Of a stretch of DNA of 64,000 nt, positions 51,978-61,468 are shown piece by piece (positions within the stretch are counted from its first letter, which is position 1; every line of letters starts with the position of its first letter). Below the pieces are notes generated by a model that worked only from the letters and a program-made list of their open reading frames with translations, did not search any database and was not told where the DNA came from. Source of the stretch: Thalassobacter stenotrophicus (GTDB lineage: Bacteria; Pseudomonadota; Alphaproteobacteria; Rhodobacterales; Rhodobacteraceae); contig NZ_CYRX01000033.1 of the NCBI RefSeq assembly GCF_001458315.1, forward strand, positions 124,001-188,000, given 5' to 3'. A program made the translations under genes and the position numbers.

Positions 51978-53083
51978 GCGACGAGGGCGGCCGTGATGGC
52001 GGCGCGGTCGAGCCCTGCCTCACCGATGACAACCAAGCGTGTTTCGCGTGGGTCACTGCCCAAGGGGCGATCGAAGTAGGTGTCGACGCGCGGGCCAACG
52101 GCTTGGAGCGTGAGCCGCATGGGTTTGTTCGCGACGGCGGCAAAGCCCTTGAGCCGAAGGATACCATGGGCGCGGATCACATCGGCGACCTGTTCGGCGA
52201 AGGCTGCGGGGTCAGCGATTTCGGAGCGCGTGACGATGAAGCTCTCGAATTCGTCGTGGCCGTGTTCATGGGCGTGATGGTGGTGGTGATCGTGATCATG
52301 ATGATGGTCGTCATCGTGGTGATCGCCCTCATGATGGGCATGGTCATCGTCGTGGTGGTGGTGATGCACTTCATGGCGGGCGTCTAGATCGGCTTCGGCG
52401 CCGACGCCTTGGCCCAGAAGGACCGAAACGGGGAGCGCGCCCATGGATGCTTTGACCACCTGCACGCCGCCCCGCGCCTCATCCTTGAGGCGGGCAACAA
52501 GGCCGTCGGCCTCGGCGGTGTCGAGGAGGTCTGCTTTGTTCACGACAATCATGTCAGCGCAGGCCACTTGGTCTTCAAACAGCTCGGACAGGGGTGTTTC
52601 GTGATCAAGGTTTTCGTCCAGCTTGCGCTGTGCGTCCACGGCTGCGACGGAATGCGCGAACTGCCCATCGGTCACGGCGCGGCCATCCACGACCGTGACA
52701 ACGCCGTCCACGGTGACACGGGTCGAAATGCCGGGCCAGTTAAAGGCGCGCACAAGGGGTTGGGGCAGGGCAAGGCCAGACGTTTCGATCACAATGTGAT
52801 CAGGGGGCGTGTCACGATCCAGCAGTTTTTCCATCGTTGGGATGAAGTCATCTGCCACGGTGCAACAAATGCAGCCGTTCGACAGTTCCATTACGTCGTC
52901 CTCGGTGCAGGTCTCGATGCCGCAGCCCTTGAGGATATCGCCATCGACGCCCAGATCACCAAACTCATTGATGATCAGCGCGATGCGTTTGCCCTCGGCG
53001 TTTTGCAACATGTGACGGATGAGCGTGGTTTTGCCCGCGCCCAAAAATCCAGTGACAACGGTTGCTGGAACTTTGCCTGCCAT
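51974..53083 (-). CDS. cobW: CobW-family GTPase / metal chaperone with His-rich loop
   Basis: 369 residues. G3E GTPase: Walker A GFLGAGKTTL (12-21), metal-binding C-x-C-C in NGCICCTVADD (Cys71, Cys73, Cys74), NKAD (182-185) and a C-terminal CobW_C domain (about 285-365). Between them, residues 237-276 hold 23 histidines with alternating acidic residues, a large cobalt/nickel/zinc-binding loop. CobW is thought to deliver cobalt to CobN. It lies between cbtA (upstream) and the GNAT (overlapping). Confidence 0.96.
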   Translation of the reverse strand: MAGKVPATVVTGFLGAGKTTLIRHMLQNAEGKRIALIINEFGDLGVDGDILKGCGIETCTEDDVMELSNGCICCTVADDFIPTMEKLLDRDTPPDHIVIETSGLALPQPLVRAFNWPGISTRVTVDGVVTVVDGRAVTDGQFAHSVAAVDAQRKLDENLDHETPLSELFEDQVACADMIVVNKADLLDTAEADGLVARLKDEARGGVQVVKASMGALPVSVLLGQGVGAEADLDARHEVHHHHHDDDHAHHEGDHHDDDHHHDHDHHHHHAHEHGHDEFESFIVTRSEIADPAAFAEQVADVIRAHGILRLKGFAAVANKPMRLTLQAVGPRVDTYFDRPLGSDPRETRLVVIGEAGLDRAAITAALVA

Positions 53084-53198
53084 ACTCGTCTTTCCTTTTT
53101 GCGTCTGAACGCGGTGCGCCAAGCCTGCCTGGTGGCGAAAGGGGCGCGCCGAATGATCAAGGGCCAGCGCCGATTGAGCGCTGACCCAAATGGTTGGT

Positions 53199-53888
53199 TT
53201 AGGCGGCCTCACGCGTATAGAAATACGCCGCAAAGAACCCGAGGGCAGCCCATCCGGCGGCCGCATATCCCAGCGACATCGCTGAGAATTGTGCCGCAAG
53301 TTCCGCCGGTGTCACCCCAAAGTAGGTGTCGAGCGTTGGCGCACCTACAAGCTGGGGAGCCAGCAAAAGAGGCACTGCCAACAGGGGCAGCAAGCCACGG
53401 CCAAACGCCAGGAGCCACATGGCCAACCCTGCGGTGAGCAGCGTTGCCATCCACCATGCTTGACGCGGACCAATGTCGGCGCCAATGGAGCCGGGCAGGA
53501 CCGGTGGTTGCCCGATCGCGGGGGCCAGTTGGATCGCGATGAACCCGGCAATGCCCCAGATCAACCCTTGGCGTGGGGTGATTTTGGTCAGGCCGCGTGC
53601 CTCAGCCAGCGCCATCAGCGCCACCAAAAGGAACCCGAACCCTACGTAGGTCACCACGTTGAACGCCATGGTCATGACGTAGCGCATCGGCTCTGCGGCA
53701 AAGTCGATCTCTGCGCCGCCACGAGGGCTTTGTGGCGAGCCATCGACGGCGAAGTGAACCTTGGCACCGGCTTCGTAAAGCTCGCCCTCAAGCAATGAGG
53801 ACGTGACAAATGTAAATTGCAGCAAAGCGGCAATCAGCCCTGCAGCAACACCAGCGAACACCGCGCTGGTCAGCAATTTCATCGGCAT
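53199..53888 (-). CDS. cbtA: Cobalt transporter subunit CbtA (predicted)
   Basis: 229 residues with about five hydrophobic segments (LLTSAVFAGVAAGLIAALLQF, MTMAFNVVTYVGFGFLLVALM, LIWGIAGFIAIQLAPAIGQPP, WWMATLLTAGLAMWLLA, AAGWAALGFFAAYF). The family pattern F-x-AG-x-x-AGL at the start and WGIAGF...APAIGQPPVLPG are the CbtA signature. CbtA with CbtB forms a predicted cobalt uptake system under B12-riboswitch control. It follows cbtB by 15 bases. Confidence 0.93.
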   Translation of the reverse strand: MPMKLLTSAVFAGVAAGLIAALLQFTFVTSSLLEGELYEAGAKVHFAVDGSPQSPRGGAEIDFAAEPMRYVMTMAFNVVTYVGFGFLLVALMALAEARGLTKITPRQGLIWGIAGFIAIQLAPAIGQPPVLPGSIGADIGPRQAWWMATLLTAGLAMWLLAFGRGLLPLLAVPLLLAPQLVGAPTLDTYFGVTPAELAAQFSAMSLGYAAAGWAALGFFAAYFYTREAA

Positions 53889-53903
53889 GGAGCTAAGCGC
53901 TGC

Positions 53904-54068
53904 CTAGTGGCAGGGGAATGCCATAGCGTGACGCTGATCGTGGGCGGCGTCATGCAGGATTGTGGCTTGTGCGTAGCCCGAGAAGAACAGCAGCATCATG
54001 CCAGCGGCTGCGGCAAAAACGATGGAAGCTGTGGAAGTGTTGGTCGTTGCGACTGTTTGGGTCGTCAT
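53904..54068 (-). CDS. cbtB: Cobalt transporter subunit CbtB (predicted)
   Basis: 54 residues: one membrane helix (SIVFAAAAGMMLLFFSGYAQA, residues 14-34) and a C-terminal His motif ILHDAAHDQRHAMAFPCH that is the family mark and probably binds cobalt. The start at MTTQTVATTN follows GGAGAAAGACC; the in-frame upstream ATG lies in the riboswitch expression region. First gene after the riboswitch. Confidence 0.93.
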   Translation of the reverse strand: MTTQTVATTNTSTASIVFAAAAGMMLLFFSGYAQATILHDAAHDQRHAMAFPCH

Positions 54069-54117
54069 GGGTCTTTCTCCTATGTCCGTCCACCCGACGG
54101 CAGGGGTTATCAAAATC

Positions 54118-54280
54118 GCTTGGCCGGTCTCCTGGCTTGCGGGTCGATGCGCGGACCGCCTTCCCGGGGGAACCCCAGTGGCATGTGGCCTTTGCTCACC
54201 GCTTACAGTCGCGGGGGCGGCTGTGGCATCTGGCCCCGACTTGGGTCACCGTCACCACATTCCCGTTTCAGACCCCGTCG
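54118..54280 (-). promoter_or_regulatory. Cobalamin (B12) riboswitch
   Basis: Read on the minus strand: ACGGGAATGTGGTGA near the 5' side, CCGCGACTGTAAGCGG (about 54210-54225), GCCACTG (about 54177-54183), GGGAAGGCGG, then GACCCGCAAGCCAGGAGACC-GGCC at the 3' end (54122-54150), which is the B12-box. All conserved pieces occur in the usual order. It ends about 50 bases before cbtB, leaving room for an expression platform over the ribosome site. It should repress cbtBA-cobW-GNAT-cobN when adenosylcobalamin is plentiful. Confidence 0.95.
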
Positions 54281-54514
54281 CGCTTTGCGCATGGGGCCAC
54301 CAAACTGCACCTGTTGTGCGTGTTCGGTGCGGGTGGGTCAACAATGAAAGCGTCATCTGGGGGCGGCATAACGGCATCTGTTCTCCGCGAGGGCCTATAT
54401 ATTGTGGATAACCTGACCCGAGTCGCGAAATATGCGATGCCTCGCCTTGACACAAGGCGCGCGCCTTTCCGAGACTGCCATTGGTATTGCGTTATTTCTT
54501 GAAGTGAGTCGCCC
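54281..54514 (+). promoter_or_regulatory. Intergenic region upstream of smc
   Basis: About 230 bases between the riboswitch and smc. TTGACA at 54447-54452 could be a -35 box for smc. Immediately after it is the palindrome AAGGCGCGCGCCTT (54454-54467), placed where a regulator could block transcription. No gene is supported here. Confidence 0.4.
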
Positions 54515-57500
54515 TTGCGTTTCGCCCGTCTTCGTCTGAATGGCTTTAAAAGCTTTGTTGATCCCACCGATTTGGTCATTGCGGATGGGCTGACGGGGGT
54601 GGTGGGCCCCAACGGATGTGGCAAGTCAAACCTGCTTGAGGCTCTGCGCTGGGTAATGGGCGAAAACCGCCCCACGGCGATGCGTGGCGGCGGCATGGAG
54701 GACGTGATCTTTGCGGGGGCCGCCACACGTTCGGCCCGCAATTTCGCCGAAGTAACGCTGGGCATGGACAACAGTGAGCGCCTTGCGCCGGCTGCGTTTA
54801 ATGGTGAGGAAAGCCTCGACATTATCCGCCGGGTCACGCGGGATGTTGGCTCCGCCTATAAGGTGAACGGCAAGGATGTGCGCGCGCGCGATGTGCAGAT
54901 GCTCTTTGCCGATGCCTCGACCGGGGCGCATTCGCCCGCGTTGGTCCGGCAGGGGCAGATCAGTGAGTTGATCAACGCCAAACCCCAGAAACGTCGCCGC
55001 GTGCTAGAGGAAGCGGCTGGCATCTCGGGCCTGTACCAGCGGCGTCATGAGGCTGAGCTAAAGCTGAAGGGTGCTGAGACGAACCTGACGCGGGTGGACG
55101 ACGTGTTAGAGCAATTGGCCGCACAGTTGCAGACCCTTGCGCGGCAGGCCCGTCAGGCTGCGCGCTATCGCGAAATTGGGACCAGCCTGCGGTTGGCCGA
55201 GGGGCAATTGTTATACCGTCGCTGGCGCGAAGCAGAAGAGGCCCGCGCAAATGCGGAGGCGCAGGTGCGTACTTTGTTGACCGAGGCCGCGCAGGCAGAG
55301 GGGGCTGTGACACGCGCCGCCAGCGCCCGCACGCAGGCCGAGGACAAGCTGCCCCCTCTGCGCGAAGAAGAGGCCGTGTCAGCGGCTGTTCTACAGCGCG
55401 TCTTGGTGGCCCGCGACACGCTTGAGGCAGAAGAGACCCGCGCGCTGGAGCGGATCGAAACGCTGACCGGGCGGATTGAGCAACTGGCCCATGACCAAGC
55501 CCGCGAAGAGACGCTTAACACCGATGCGGGCCAGACGATTGAGCGTTTGGATTGGGAAAAGACGGAGCTGGAAAAGGCGGACGCTGGCCACGCCGAGGCG
55601 CTGGCCACTGCGCAAGCCGCCGCCCATGAGGCTGCCGAAGTCCTTGCGGAACGTGAAAGCGACTTATCGCGGCTGACCGAGGATATGGCGCGGCTGGCGG
55701 CGCGACACCAATCGGCAACACGCCTGATCAGTGACAGCCAGTCGCGGGTCGAACGTCTGGAGGCTGAAGCCGCGAAGGCACAGGTAGCCGTGACCGAGGC
55801 GCAAGCCACTTTGGACGGCGCGCAGGCGGCCTTGGCGCAGGCGCAAACCGCACAACAGGCCGCGACCCTCTTGGCGCAACAGGCGGATGAAGCGCTCTCG
55901 GCTGCGGAGGCTGCACGCGCCGAAACGCAGGAGCGCGAAAGCCGCGCCCGCGCTGCACGATCCGAAGCTGAGGGGGAAGCCACGACCTTGCGCGCTGAGG
56001 TCACTGCCCTGACCAAGCTGATTGCGCGCGACAGTTCTGAGGATGAGCCACTTCTGGATCGGTTGACCGTTGAGCCGGGGTTTGAGGCCGCATTGGGAGC
56101 GGCCCTTGCGGATGATCTGCGCAGTTCGGAGACGGAAGGCGACACCGGCTGGGCGCGGTTGCCGGATTACGACGCCCCGCAAAAACTGCCTGCGCAAATC
56201 CGCTCTATCGCGGAGCATGTAAAGGCGCCGGCGGTTCTGACGCGGCGGCTGGAACAGATCGGTGTCGTGGATGCGGATGAGGCGCCCAAGCTGCAACACA
56301 TGCTGTTGCCCGGGCAGCGGCTGGTCAGCCAAGACGGGGATCTGTGGCGCTGGGACGGGTTCCGGGCCGCATCTGAAACCGCGCCGTCCTCGGCCGCGTT
56401 GCGTTTGCAACAGATCAACCGACTTCAGGCGCTCAAGCGTGACCTTGAGGAGGTCGAGGCCCGTGCTGATGGCACCCGTGCCGCGCATGAGGCGCTGACG
56501 GAGCGGCTTAAGGAATTGACGACGGCTGACATAGCGGCCCGGGATGCCCGCCGTGCTGCGGACCGGGCTGTGGCCGATGCATCCCGCGATGTGTCCCGCG
56601 CCGAAAGCGCGCAAAGCATCGCAGAGAGCAAGCTGGAAACCGGGCGTTTGGGTGTTGCACGGTTCGCCGATGAAGGGGCCGAGGCGCGGATCGCTTTGAC
56701 TGAGGCGCAGGCCGCACAAACCGCCCTGGAGCCGTTGGACGCGGCGCGCGGCGCGGTTGAGGACATTAAACTGACGGTTGAGGCTGCGCGTCTGACCATG
56801 TTGCAACGGCGCGCTGCCTCTGACGAATTGAAGCGCGAAGGCGATGCGCGCACCCGGCGTCGGCAAGAGGTTACCAAAGAGCTGAGCGGTTGGCGCCACC
56901 GCTTGGAAACCGCCACGACCCGCATCACGGACCTGACGGAGCGGCGCCACAAGGCTGAGGCGGAGTTGGGTGAGGCGCAGGCCGTGCCGGAGGCATTGGC
57001 GGCGCAACGCGCAGAGCTGTCGACACAGATCACCGCCGCGGAAACCCGCAAAGTTGCATCCGCCGAAGCGCTTTCGTTGGGAGAGGCCGGACTTCGCACA
57101 GCCGCCGAAGCTGAGCGCACCGCAGAGCGCGCCGCTTCAGAGGCCCGAGAGGCCCGCGCCGCAGGGCAAGCCCGCCTTGAGGCTGCCGCTGAGGCCGTTG
57201 AGGCCGCCGCGAACCGGATCAACGAGGACCTCGAAACCACGCCTAAAGCGCTTTTGGCGCAACTGGAGGTGGACCCCGTGAACATGCCAACTGCGGCGGC
57301 CCTAGAGGCGGATGTGAACCGCCTGCGCCGTCAGCGCGATGCGCTGGGCGCGGTCAATCTGCGTGCCGAAGAAGACGCCCGTGAGGTCCAGACCGAGCAT
57401 GACGAGTTGCTTGCCGAAAAGACCGACCTTGAGGAGGCGATCAAGGCCCTGCGTGCCGGGATCGCGGGTCTGAACAAAGAGGGCCGCGAGCGGCTTTTGA

Positions 57501-57964
57501 CCGCGTTTGAAACGGTGAACAGTAATTTCTCGATGCTGTTTACGCACCTGTTTGGTGGGGGTGAGGCCCGACTGGCCCTCGTCGAAAGCGATGACCCGTT
57601 GGAGGCAGGCCTTGAGATCATGTGCCAGCCGCCGGGCAAGAAACTGTCCACGCTGTCGCTGTTGTCGGGGGGCGAGCAGACGCTGACCGCGCTGGCTTTG
57701 ATTTTTGCGGTGTTCCTTGCGAACCCCGCGCCGATCTGTGTGTTGGATGAGGTCGATGCGCCCTTGGATGATGCAAACGTCACACGGTTCTGCGACATGC
57801 TCGATGAAATGACCCGCCGCACAAACACGCGGTTCCTCATCATCACGCACCACGCGGTGACGATGGCGCGGATGGACCGCTTGTTCGGGGTGACGATGGC
57901 CGAACAGGGCGTCAGCCAGCTGGTGTCCGTTGACCTGAAAAAAGCCGAAAGTCTGGTGGCTTAG
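54515..57964 (+). CDS. smc: Chromosome segregation ATPase SMC
   Basis: 1149 residues. ATPase head halves at both ends with two long coiled-coil arms and a hinge near residues 500-620. Walker A GPNGCGKSN (about residues 31-39), C-terminal signature LSGGEQTLTALALIF (about 1050-1064) and Walker B ICVLDEVDAPLDDAN (about 1075-1089). It condenses and organises the chromosome with ScpAB. The start is TTG at 54515, giving the standard RFARLRLNGFKSFVDPTDL; no ATG fits. Confidence 0.96.
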   Translation: MRFARLRLNGFKSFVDPTDLVIADGLTGVVGPNGCGKSNLLEALRWVMGENRPTAMRGGGMEDVIFAGAATRSARNFAEVTLGMDNSERLAPAAFNGEESLDIIRRVTRDVGSAYKVNGKDVRARDVQMLFADASTGAHSPALVRQGQISELINAKPQKRRRVLEEAAGISGLYQRRHEAELKLKGAETNLTRVDDVLEQLAAQLQTLARQARQAARYREIGTSLRLAEGQLLYRRWREAEEARANAEAQVRTLLTEAAQAEGAVTRAASARTQAEDKLPPLREEEAVSAAVLQRVLVARDTLEAEETRALERIETLTGRIEQLAHDQAREETLNTDAGQTIERLDWEKTELEKADAGHAEALATAQAAAHEAAEVLAERESDLSRLTEDMARLAARHQSATRLISDSQSRVERLEAEAAKAQVAVTEAQATLDGAQAALAQAQTAQQAATLLAQQADEALSAAEAARAETQERESRARAARSEAEGEATTLRAEVTALTKLIARDSSEDEPLLDRLTVEPGFEAALGAALADDLRSSETEGDTGWARLPDYDAPQKLPAQIRSIAEHVKAPAVLTRRLEQIGVVDADEAPKLQHMLLPGQRLVSQDGDLWRWDGFRAASETAPSSAALRLQQINRLQALKRDLEEVEARADGTRAAHEALTERLKELTTADIAARDARRAADRAVADASRDVSRAESAQSIAESKLETGRLGVARFADEGAEARIALTEAQAAQTALEPLDAARGAVEDIKLTVEAARLTMLQRRAASDELKREGDARTRRRQEVTKELSGWRHRLETATTRITDLTERRHKAEAELGEAQAVPEALAAQRAELSTQITAAETRKVASAEALSLGEAGLRTAAEAERTAERAASEAREARAAGQARLEAAAEAVEAAANRINEDLETTPKALLAQLEVDPVNMPTAAALEADVNRLRRQRDALGAVNLRAEEDAREVQTEHDELLAEKTDLEEAIKALRAGIAGLNKEGRERLLTAFETVNSNFSMLFTHLFGGGEARLALVESDDPLEAGLEIMCQPPGKKLSTLSLLSGGEQTLTALALIFAVFLANPAPICVLDEVDAPLDDANVTRFCDMLDEMTRRTNTRFLIITHHAVTMARMDRLFGVTMAEQGVSQLVSVDLKKAESLVA

Positions 57965-57970
57965 AGGCCT

Positions 57971-59140
57971 TCAGAGCGCGTCCAATAAATCTGTCGTGGG
58001 CCAAGCGTCCGCCGGAAGGCCAAGGCGCTGCTGCTCAGACTGCACAGCGGCGCGGGTGCGCGCGCCCAAGATGCCGTCGATTTTGCCAACATCATACCCG
58101 CGTGCGGCCAGCTTTTGTTGCAGGTGTTTCATCTGGTTGTCCTCCAATCCAGGCTCAGCCGCGCGGGCATCAAATACGGGCGCCCCGCTGAGCCGCGTGG
58201 CAAAGTAAGCAGCGGTCGTCACATAGGTAAAACTCTGGTTCCAATCGAAAAATACGCGGTAGTTGTCAAAAGCCAAAAACGCAGGCCCTTTGTGGCCTTG
58301 GGGCAATAGCAGCGAGGCTTGCAGCCTCCGCGGCAGGTCTGTGCCCCGCGGTATGACGCCCAATCGTGCCCATTCCGCGACGCTCTTTTGGGTTTCAAGC
58401 CCAGAGACGCTCCAATCCATTTCGGCGGGCGCGACAACCTCTGCCAGCCACGGTTCATCGCGCTGCCAGCCGAAATCGGCCAACATACGCGCGCCTGACA
58501 ACAACGCATCCGCGACAGATGTTTTGAGGGTGACGTGGCCATCGCCGTCGCCATCTACGCCGCGCTCTAGGATATCGCCGGGCAGCATTTGGACCATGCC
58601 GATTTCGCCAGCCCATGCGCCGGTCGTGCGGGCCGGATCGAAATCGCCCGCCTCAAACAGTTCCAGCGCGGCGAATACCTGCGGACGGAACAATTCCGGG
58701 CGGCGGCAATCGTGGCTCAGTGTCACGAGGGAGTTGAGCGTGTTGAAGTCGCCCTGCACCGCGCCAAAGTCAGTCTCAAGCGCCCAAAATGCCAACAGGA
58801 CCCCGCGCGGGACGCCGTACTCGGCCTCAGCCCGGTCAAAGATTGCATCGTAGCGATCTGCGTTGCGTCGCCCGTTGGTCAGGCGGCTTTGGCTGATGAC
58901 CCGGCGGGTGAAGTCGGTGAAGGGGATGCGGAACACCCCTTGGGATCGATCGGCGCGCAGGGTGCGGTCGTCTTGGGTGACGGAGGCAAAGAATTCTGAC
59001 ACCGAGGCACGGCTGTGGCCGCGGGTGATGGCTTCGGCCTTTAGGTCTTCGACAAAGCCCGAAAAGCTGCCCCCGCATGTGGCGAAGGCCGCGCTGGGCA
59101 GGTACAGTGCCATGCTGATGGCGAATGAAAGTCGGCGCAT
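57971..59140 (-). CDS. Lytic murein transglycosylase, MltB family, with peptidoglycan-binding domain
   Basis: 389 residues. Signal peptide MRRLSFAISMALYLPSAAFATC (Cys22; perhaps disulfide rather than lipobox). SLT_2 domain with catalytic Glu in FWALETDFGAVQGDFNTLNSL (about residues 116-136) and AGEIGMVQMLPGDI (about 178-191). C-terminal PG_binding_1 repeat KLAARGYDVGKIDGILGARTRAAVQSEQQ (about 341-369). Cuts glycan strands in the periplasm. Downstream of cbiB in the same direction, 33 bases apart, but functionally unrelated. Confidence 0.93.
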   Translation of the reverse strand: MRRLSFAISMALYLPSAAFATCGGSFSGFVEDLKAEAITRGHSRASVSEFFASVTQDDRTLRADRSQGVFRIPFTDFTRRVISQSRLTNGRRNADRYDAIFDRAEAEYGVPRGVLLAFWALETDFGAVQGDFNTLNSLVTLSHDCRRPELFRPQVFAALELFEAGDFDPARTTGAWAGEIGMVQMLPGDILERGVDGDGDGHVTLKTSVADALLSGARMLADFGWQRDEPWLAEVVAPAEMDWSVSGLETQKSVAEWARLGVIPRGTDLPRRLQASLLLPQGHKGPAFLAFDNYRVFFDWNQSFTYVTTAAYFATRLSGAPVFDARAAEPGLEDNQMKHLQQKLAARGYDVGKIDGILGARTRAAVQSEQQRLGLPADAWPTTDLLDAL

Positions 59141-59173
59141 GGTGCTGTTCCTAGCTATCCCCTTGCGGCCACC

Positions 59174-60094
59174 TCACATCATCAGCGCGCCAATGGCAAC
59201 CGCGCCGAACAGGCCTGCCCAGACGCGCCAAAGCACATTGCACGCAGCGTCGATGTCGCTTGGGCCGATGTCGCGGCGCCCTGCGGGGTGGACGAAGGGG
59301 AAGTCCTCCATCCGACCATCATAGCTGCGCGGCCCAGCAAGCGCGACGTCTAGCACCGGCGCAATTGCGGCTTCTGGCCAACCGGCATTGGGGGAGCGGT
59401 GTAGCCGCGCCTCAGCCATCACGCGGCCCCACGCGGCGCGATCCAGTGCGCGGCCCGAGACCACCATAATTGCAAGTGCGGTCAGGCGCGCGGGCACCCA
59501 GTTCATGACATCGTCTAGCCGCGCGGCAGCCCAGCCAAAGTCGCGGTATCGCTCCGTGCGGTAGCCTATCATGCTGTCGGCTGTGTTCACGATTTTGTAG
59601 ATCAGGATGCCCGGCAGCCCGCCCACAAAGAACCAAAACGCAGGGGCCATGACGCCGTCGCTAAAGTTTTCGGCCGCGCTTTCGATGGCGGCGCGGGTGA
59701 CGGCGGGTGCGTCCATCGCGGTTACATCGCGCCCGACGATCATGGCGACAGCGCTGCGCCCCTCGGCCAGCCCCGTGCGGAGCCCGTCTGCCACTGCGCG
59801 CACATGCTCGATGAGCGAGCGATGGGCCAGCAGGATCGCGGCGCCGATGATTTCGAACACCCAGCCGAGGGGAAGGGCGGCCAGCGCCATCCCCAAAGCG
59901 CCCGCGCCAATCACAAGGATTGCCACGGCCAACACACCGGCGCGGCGTTGCGTGGGGGGATGGTTGAGCCGTTGATCAAGCGCGCCGACCGCGCGGCCCA
60001 TCACGACAGCGGGATGCGGGGCGCGGTTCCACAGCCACCTGGGTTCGCCCAATGCAGCGTCCAGTGCAAGGGCTAGGGCGAGCAGTCCGCTCAT
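59174..60094 (-). CDS. cbiB: Adenosylcobinamide-phosphate synthase (CbiB/CobD)
   Basis: 306 residues, membrane protein with about five hydrophobic segments. It attaches the aminopropanol arm to adenosylcobyric acid. [28 protein letters not shown] (residues 4-31), [33 protein letters not shown] (about 122-154), and [30 protein letters not shown] are the family signature. The ATG overlaps the upstream cobC stop by 4 bases, so the two are coupled. Confidence 0.96.
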   Translation of the reverse strand: MSGLLALALALDAALGEPRWLWNRAPHPAVVMGRAVGALDQRLNHPPTQRRAGVLAVAILVIGAGALGMALAALPLGWVFEIIGAAILLAHRSLIEHVRAVADGLRTGLAEGRSAVAMIVGRDVTAMDAPAVTRAAIESAAENFSDGVMAPAFWFFVGGLPGILIYKIVNTADSMIGYRTERYRDFGWAAARLDDVMNWVPARLTALAIMVVSGRALDRAAWGRVMAEARLHRSPNAGWPEAAIAPVLDVALAGPRSYDGRMEDFPFVHPAGRRDIGPSDIDAACNVLWRVWAGLFGAVAIGALMM

Positions 60095-61077
60095 GCGTGG
60101 GCGTCCGATCCGGGGGCGGCTAGGGCGCGTTCCAAGTGATCCCATTGGGCGGACGTGCCGGGCAGGCCGAGGCGCACCCAACGGCTGGAATAGGGAAAGA
60201 TCCGGCTCCAGACATGATGCATGGCCAGTCGGTCCTGCCATGCCTTTGCATCGCCCACATCGTACAGGCGAAACAGGGACGTGCCGCCGACAACGGGCGC
60301 GTCAATTAGCGCGTCCAGCCGTGCGGCGTCTTGGGCGAGCCTGTCCCGGGTGGCTGCGGCCCAATCGTGATCCTCAAGCGCGACGGCCCCGATGCGCAGG
60401 GCTGGCCCCGATACAGCCCACGGTCCGATCATGTCGCGCAGGCGTGCGATGGTCGCGGGCTGTGCAATCGCAAAGCCCAGCCGCATCCCTGCGAGGCCCC
60501 AAAATTTGCCAAAACTCTTGAGGACGACAACCCCATCGCGCGTGGCAAGCCCAATCATCGATGCCTCGGGCGTGACGTCGCAAAAGCTTTCATCGATGAT
60601 GGTGAGCGGGGCGGTGATATCCTCAGCGGACCAGAGCCGCCCGTCGGGATTATTGGGATGCACCAACACGCGGGCCGACGGGGCCTGATCCGTGATCTGC
60701 CAGCCATGAGCGCGGAAGGCTGCCGCATGTTCGTTGTAGGTGGGGGCAGGGATGTCGACACGTCCAACCGGGGCCAAGACCGGCATTTGGGCAATAAGCG
60801 CAGAGGCGCCGGGGGCTGCCAAAACCTCGGCTGAGGCTGGGACATTCCAGAATGTCCGCGCGGCTTGCGTGAGCCTGTCTTGTGCCGCTGCATCGGGCAG
60901 GCAGGCCCAGTCAGCGTATGTTAACTTTTGTATCGGAAACGTTACCGGGTTTATGCCGGTAGAAAGATCCAGCCATGCGTCGCGTGCCCCGCCCCAGCGG
61001 GCAACAGCGGCATCAAGACCACCGCCATGATCGCGGGGCGCTTTTGGGCAAGCCGAGGGGGCAGGCGCGAGAGTCAT
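60091..61077 (-). CDS. cobC: Threonine-phosphate decarboxylase-type aminotransferase CobC
   Basis: 328 residues, class I PLP fold. It makes (R)-1-amino-2-propanol phosphate or an equivalent arm precursor for Cbi[28 protein letters not shown] (about residues 37-49), [10 protein letters not shown] (about 139-148) and the PLP lysine in [19 protein letters not shown] (about residues 184-202) fit. It is 7 bases after DUF1636 and overlaps cbiB. It could be mistaken for histidinol-phosphate aminotransferase, but context settles it. Confidence 0.92.
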   Translation of the reverse strand: MTLAPAPSACPKAPRDHGGGLDAAVARWGGARDAWLDLSTGINPVTFPIQKLTYADWACLPDAAAQDRLTQAARTFWNVPASAEVLAAPGASALIAQMPVLAPVGRVDIPAPTYNEHAAAFRAHGWQITDQAPSARVLVHPNNPDGRLWSAEDITAPLTIIDESFCDVTPEASMIGLATRDGVVVLKSFGKFWGLAGMRLGFAIAQPATIARLRDMIGPWAVSGPALRIGAVALEDHDWAAATRDRLAQDAARLDALIDAPVVGGTSLFRLYDVGDAKAWQDRLAMHHVWSRIFPYSSRWVRLGLPGTSAQWDHLERALAAPGSDAHA

Positions 61078-61084
61078 TTTGCGC

Positions 61085-61468
61085 TCAGGCGTTGGGCAGT
61101 GGTGGGATGCGGGTGATGAAGTGGCCCTTTATCGCTTGGGGCCACTGCTTGAACGGGACTTGTCCGCTTTGGCTTTCGGCGTGCAGGGCGGCGTAGGCAA
61201 CAATCCCCTCGGCAGCTTCCGCCGTGGTTTCGAATTTTCCCAACGTATAGGTCAGCTTACCCGCGGCTTGGAGCGATACGTTGCACCCGTGGCTGCACCC
61301 CATAAGGCAGGAATGACGCCGTGTTTCGACACCAGCAACGCCTTCGGCGGCGGCTTCGACAAGTGTGGCCAAAGCCTCACCATCGGTCAGTTCAACCCCA
61401 TCATTGGCCGCGCGTTCGGCCCAGTCATCGCGTTTGCAAGTGTCGCAAATGGTGATCACGCTCGTCAT
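61085..61468 (-). CDS. DUF1636 predicted metal-binding protein
   Basis: 127 residues. N-terminal ICDTCKRDDW (Cys8, Cys11) and mid HSCLMGCSHGCNVSL (Cys54, Cys58, Cys62) give a five-Cys pattern like a thioredoxin-fold [2Fe-2S] protein. DUF1636 (COG5469) is uncharacterised. It is first in a DUF1636-cobC-cbiB unit (7-base gap, then 4-base overlap). No second B12 riboswitch was seen upstream. Possibly redox or metal delivery for corrinoid synthesis. Confidence 0.88.
   Translation of the reverse strand: MTSVITICDTCKRDDWAERAANDGVELTDGEALATLVEAAAEGVAGVETRRHSCLMGCSHGCNVSLQAAGKLTYTLGKFETTAEAAEGIVAYAALHAESQSGQVPFKQWPQAIKGHFITRIPPLPNA

Noticed and set aside
52250-52380. Plus-strand hydrophobic frame over the CobW His-rich loop
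   Set aside because: Val/Met-rich reading is the complement of His/Asp codons in cobW; not a membrane protein.
55165-57285. Long minus-strand open frames antisense to smc (326, 447 and 286 codons)
   Set aside because: They are Ala/Arg/Ser-rich shadows of a GC-rich coiled-coil gene, with no motifs or ribosome sites.
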